From Schlesneria sp. (GTDB lineage Bacteria > Planctomycetota > Planctomycetia > Planctomycetales > Planctomycetaceae): a stretch of 7,636 nt of DNA. Where the stretch lies: positions 1 to 7,636 of the forward strand of contig JANXOO010000161.1 in NCBI GenBank assembly GCA_025353525.1, written 5' to 3'. A program made the translations under genes and the position numbers. The notes beneath the pieces are model-generated. The model did not search any database and was not told the origin of the DNA. It worked only from the letters and a program-made list of their open reading frames with translations. Positions 5,313 through 7,636 of this stretch are shown piece after piece; positions within the stretch are counted from its first letter, which is position 1; every line of letters begins with the position of its first letter.

Positions 5313-6385
5313 TACGCGGACTTTCTCAGTTTGACTTCAAGCTGGCGTTTGACGCTGGCAAAGACCGTCTCGACCGACAGATCTCGCAGACATCGATGAT
5401 GTTTCAGCGGGCATTCGCGTTGCTGGCAAGGGCCGCAGTCGAGCTTCAGTTGCAGATGCTCGCTTTTGTCATAGTGCGTCTCACTCCATGCGATGTGCGT
5501 GGGACCGAACAACGAGATGACCGGTGTGCCAAATGGGGCCGCGAAGTGCCTTGGTCCAGAGTCCGTTGTGACGAGTAACTGAGCCGCTCGAATGGCGGCT
5601 TTGGTCAGGCCGATACTGAGTGGAACGTCGGCCAGGCTGAAAACCGATGGATGACCCGCGTCGGCAGCGATCCGGCGTGCATCATCCCGTTCGGCAGGTC
5701 CGCAAACGACCAGTACGGACTTGTCGAGTTCACGAGCAACCCGATTGGCGAGTTCTGCGAAATATTCCCTTGGCCAATTCTTGGCGGCCCCAAAGGCACC
5801 GCCCGTATTGAGGCAGACGAATGGAACGGGGTGGTCCTTTGTCGATTCTTTCCAGCGGCCTGCCTGAACGGACCAGCGACCATGCCAGAAGTCGTCCAGC
5901 TTCGCCTGATCGGCCGGTTGCACGGCCAGTTCTGTCTTGCGCCTGGAAACCTCGCACCCGAGCGGTTTGACGAGCCGCAGATATTCGTCCAGCACCGGGT
6001 GCGGTTTGGATTTGTCCCCCGGAATGACACAATCGGTCAGTAACCAGCCACGCAGATCACGCGCAAATCCAACGCGTTGTTTGGCACCTGACAGCCAGGC
6101 CAGCACACCTGTTCTTAACGAATTCGGCAATAATAGCACCGTGTCAAATCGTTCGGCGCGCAGTGATCGTGTGAACGCCAATCCTCGTTGAGACGATTCC
6201 TTGCCGCGCGGGTTGTAGAACATCGGGCGATCGATTAATCCGGTCCCCGCCAGGACCTCCGCCACATACGGCCGCATGACCCCGACAATTTCGGCAGAAT
6301 CGAACCTGGTCCGCAGAGCTCTCAGGGCGGGAGTCGCCATGACGACATCGCCAATCCAGTTCGGCAGAAAAACGGCCAGTTTCAT
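5312..6385 (-). CDS. waaF: Glycosyltransferase family 9, ADP-heptose:LPS heptosyltransferase (WaaF-like)
   Basis: This is a 357-residue GT9 enzyme, close to the usual 340-350. Heptosyltransferase II moves L-glycero-D-manno-heptose from ADP-heptose to the LPS inner core at the cytoplasmic face of the inner membrane. The N-terminus MKLAVFLPNWIGDVVMATPA is the family hallmark, followed by LLLPNSLRTG (about 84-93). The donor half has GGAFGAAKNWPREYF (195-209), LVVCGPAERDDA (225-236), and TTDSGPRHFAAPFGTPVISL (273-292) running into FGPTH. The family's cysteine/histidine signature CGPC-CPLKHH-C is at about 317-332. ATG 6385 is chosen because family members begin here; GGGAG lies about 12 bases upstream, rather far. 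An in-frame GTG at 6418 would add 11 residues and overlap the hldE stop as GTGA. Its own stop overlaps the next start as TAATG. WaaF is favoured over WaaC by the C-terminal signature, but the acceptor position is inference. Confidence 0.88.
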   Translation of the reverse strand: MKLAVFLPNWIGDVVMATPALRALRTRFDSAEIVGVMRPYVAEVLAGTGLIDRPMFYNPRGKESSQRGLAFTRSLRAERFDTVLLLPNSLRTGVLAWLSGAKQRVGFARDLRGWLLTDCVIPGDKSKPHPVLDEYLRLVKPLGCEVSRRKTELAVQPADQAKLDDFWHGRWSVQAGRWKESTKDHPVPFVCLNTGGAFGAAKNWPREYFAELANRVARELDKSVLVVCGPAERDDARRIAADAGHPSVFSLADVPLSIGLTKAAIRAAQLLVTTDSGPRHFAAPFGTPVISLFGPTHIAWSETHYDKSEHLQLKLDCGPCQQRECPLKHHRCLRDLSVETVFASVKRQLEVKLRKSA

Positions 6386-6414
6386 TGTGTGACTCTGCTC
6401 CCGATTGAAACGAA

Positions 6415-7636
6415 TCACGCAGCGCGGCGTTCCGATTTAACGGGAAGCGGGATCGTGATCGCCAGCGTTTCCGCATCTCGCAAACGCCGGACAATCTCGG
6501 TTGTTGAAACGCCTGGTGTGACTCCGAGAGCCTTGACGCGACCTCCATAGGACTGAACGACTTCGCGACCGACGATTTCGTCATCGCGATAGGTTCCTCC
6601 TTTGACAAGGACATCGGGTTGAAGTTGCCGCAGAATCACGTGTGGCGTCTCTTCGTCAAAGATGACCACGTAGTCGACCGACTCGAGGCCGGAAAGCATC
6701 TGAGCCCGATACTGTTCGTCGAAGATCGGGCGATCAGGGGCTTTGTTCAGCCGGCGAACACTTTGATCACTGTTGATCGCTACGATCAGACAGTCACCTT
6801 CGCAAGCGGCCTCGCGGAGGTAGCTGATGTGACCGATATGCAGCAAGTCAAAGCACCCGTTTGTCAGAACGACTTTCTGGCCCGCTTTGCGTCGCGCCGA
6901 GACATGCCGCGCCAGTTCATCCACCGAGCAGACTTTTCCGGCCTGTCGACGACTTCCGTGCAGCAAATCGGTCAGAATTTCCTTGCGACTGATCCGAACG
7001 ACACCGACCTGTTCGACTTCCAGTCCGCCGGCAACATTGGCGAGGCGGCACAACTTTGTTGGCTCGATACCTGCGGCCATACCGAGTCCGAACATGGCGA
7101 GTACCATATCGCCTGCACCGGTGACGTCGTAGACTTCGCGAATGCGCGTTGGCAAATGAACGGGGTCGCCGTTTTGCGGTGCCAGGACAATCCCGTCACG
7201 ATCGAGCGTTACGAAGGCCATCTCGAACCCGAATGTCGCAACCAGAGCCTGGCCAGCTTTATATGCCGCATCGATCGAGCGAACCTCGATCCCCGTTGCT
7301 TTCTGCGTTTCGGACCGGTTCGGTGTCACGCCGGTGGCCCCGCGATAGAGGTTGTAATCACCTCCAGCCGCCGGATCGACGATGACGGGAATTCTGTTCG
7401 CTCGTGCAGCATCGATCAGCGGTCGCAAAATCCCCACTGTACAAACGCCCTTGGCATAGTCCGAAACCAGGATGGCATCAAATTCTTTCAGCCGTGGCAA
7501 GATCCGGTCGAGTAATTCCGACGTGATTTCTGCCGCGATCGGATGACGGGCTTCGCGGTCGACACGCAGCATTTGATGAGGATGCCGATGCTGAGCCCGA
7601 CCCATAAACCGGACTTTGCAGGTTGTCGGGCGAGAG
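6415..7636 (-). CDS. hldE: Bifunctional heptose 7-phosphate kinase / heptose 1-phosphate adenylyltransferase, 5' end outside the window
   Basis: The frame is open through the right edge, so the first part of the kinase domain (roughly 120-130 residues by comparison with the usual length of about 480) is missing; 406 residues are visible. Residues 1-8 (SRPTTCKV) match the family's RPTxTK segment. The PfkB-type kinase domain follows, with VSDYAKGVC (57-65), VTPNRSET (103-110) and the catalytic DVTGAGD (170-176). The cytidylyltransferase-like domain starts near residue 235, with TNGCFDLLHIGH (258-269) carrying the HIGH-type nucleotide-binding motif, VAINSD (285-290), VKGGTY (344-349) and GVSTTEIVRRL (375-385). 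The enzyme phosphorylates D-glycero-D-manno-heptose 7-phosphate at C1 and then adenylylates the 1-phosphate, supplying ADP-heptose for LPS core synthesis in the cytosol. It is the first visible gene of the operon. A non-conserved tail of about 20 residues ends the protein. Confidence 0.93.
   Translation of the reverse strand, partial: SRPTTCKVRFMGRAQHRHPHQMLRVDREARHPIAAEITSELLDRILPRLKEFDAILVSDYAKGVCTVGILRPLIDAARANRIPVIVDPAAGGDYNLYRGATGVTPNRSETQKATGIEVRSIDAAYKAGQALVATFGFEMAFVTLDRDGIVLAPQNGDPVHLPTRIREVYDVTGAGDMVLAMFGLGMAAGIEPTKLCRLANVAGGLEVEQVGVVRISRKEILTDLLHGSRRQAGKVCSVDELARHVSARRKAGQKVVLTNGCFDLLHIGHISYLREAACEGDCLIVAINSDQSVRRLNKAPDRPIFDEQYRAQMLSGLESVDYVVIFDEETPHVILRQLQPDVLVKGGTYRDDEIVGREVVQSYGGRVKALGVTPGVSTTEIVRRLRDAETLAITIPLPVKSERRAA

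Noticed and set aside
5651..6043. Plus-strand open frame of 130 codons opposite the heptosyltransferase
   Set aside because: It is antisense to the conserved GT9 core and has no upstream ribosome binding site or domain.
6619..7515. Long plus-strand open frame of 298 codons opposite hldE
   Set aside because: It is entirely antisense to an hldE reading frame with unmistakable kinase and nucleotidyltransferase motifs, and its product has no recognisable domain; it is a mirror of hldE codon usage.

Overview
The window reads as chromosomal DNA of a Gram-negative, LPS-making bacterium, most likely a planctomycete. This assignment is an inference from protein style: a secreted TPR/HEAT-type protein ending in a HINT (hedgehog/intein) domain, a stand-alone mini-BON protein with a YYQKQMAQ core, and a CobW-type C-terminus of the kind I associate with that phylum. 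No rRNA or other taxonomic marker is present. I see no mobile element, tRNA, CRISPR array or phage gene.

Layout, left to right. (1) Plus strand, 1-1372: the 3' end of a CobW/COG0523-type GTPase (putative metal chaperone), then 22 bases later an acetamidase/formamidase-family hydrolase with a good ribosome binding site. The two probably share a transcript. (2) Minus strand, 1382-3187: a 601-residue predicted exported protein with a TPR-like region, HEAT-like repeats, an acidic linker and a C-terminal HINT domain. Its stop lies only 9 bases from the stop of the convergent hydrolase gene. (3) 3188-3532: a non-coding stretch holding a weak promoter candidate for the HINT gene and a 15-bp imperfect direct repeat, one copy of which overlaps the putative -35 box. 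(4) Minus strand, 3533-3769: a 78-residue BON-domain protein. (5) 3770-4136: a non-coding stretch with two short hairpins and a bidirectional-looking intrinsic terminator. (6) Minus strand, 7636 down to 4137: a tight operon transcribed hldE -> heptosyltransferase (GT9, WaaF-like) -> GT4 glycosyltransferase, with the terminator after its last gene.

How the genes fit together. HldE makes the ADP-heptose precursor by phosphorylating heptose 7-phosphate and adenylylating heptose 1-phosphate. The WaaF-like enzyme would add heptose to the LPS inner core. The GT4 enzyme would add the next sugar. Start/stop overlaps along this operon suggest translational coupling. The CobW-hydrolase pair may be a metal-delivery GTPase with its client amidase, which is speculative. 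The HINT and BON proteins have no assigned pathway.

The most interesting item is the HINT domain. Its splice-type N-terminal Cys and block-B Thr/His are kept, but the usual terminal His-Asn reads His-Asp-Asn, and only 21 residues follow the Asp. It therefore cannot be releasing a conventional C-terminal toxin.
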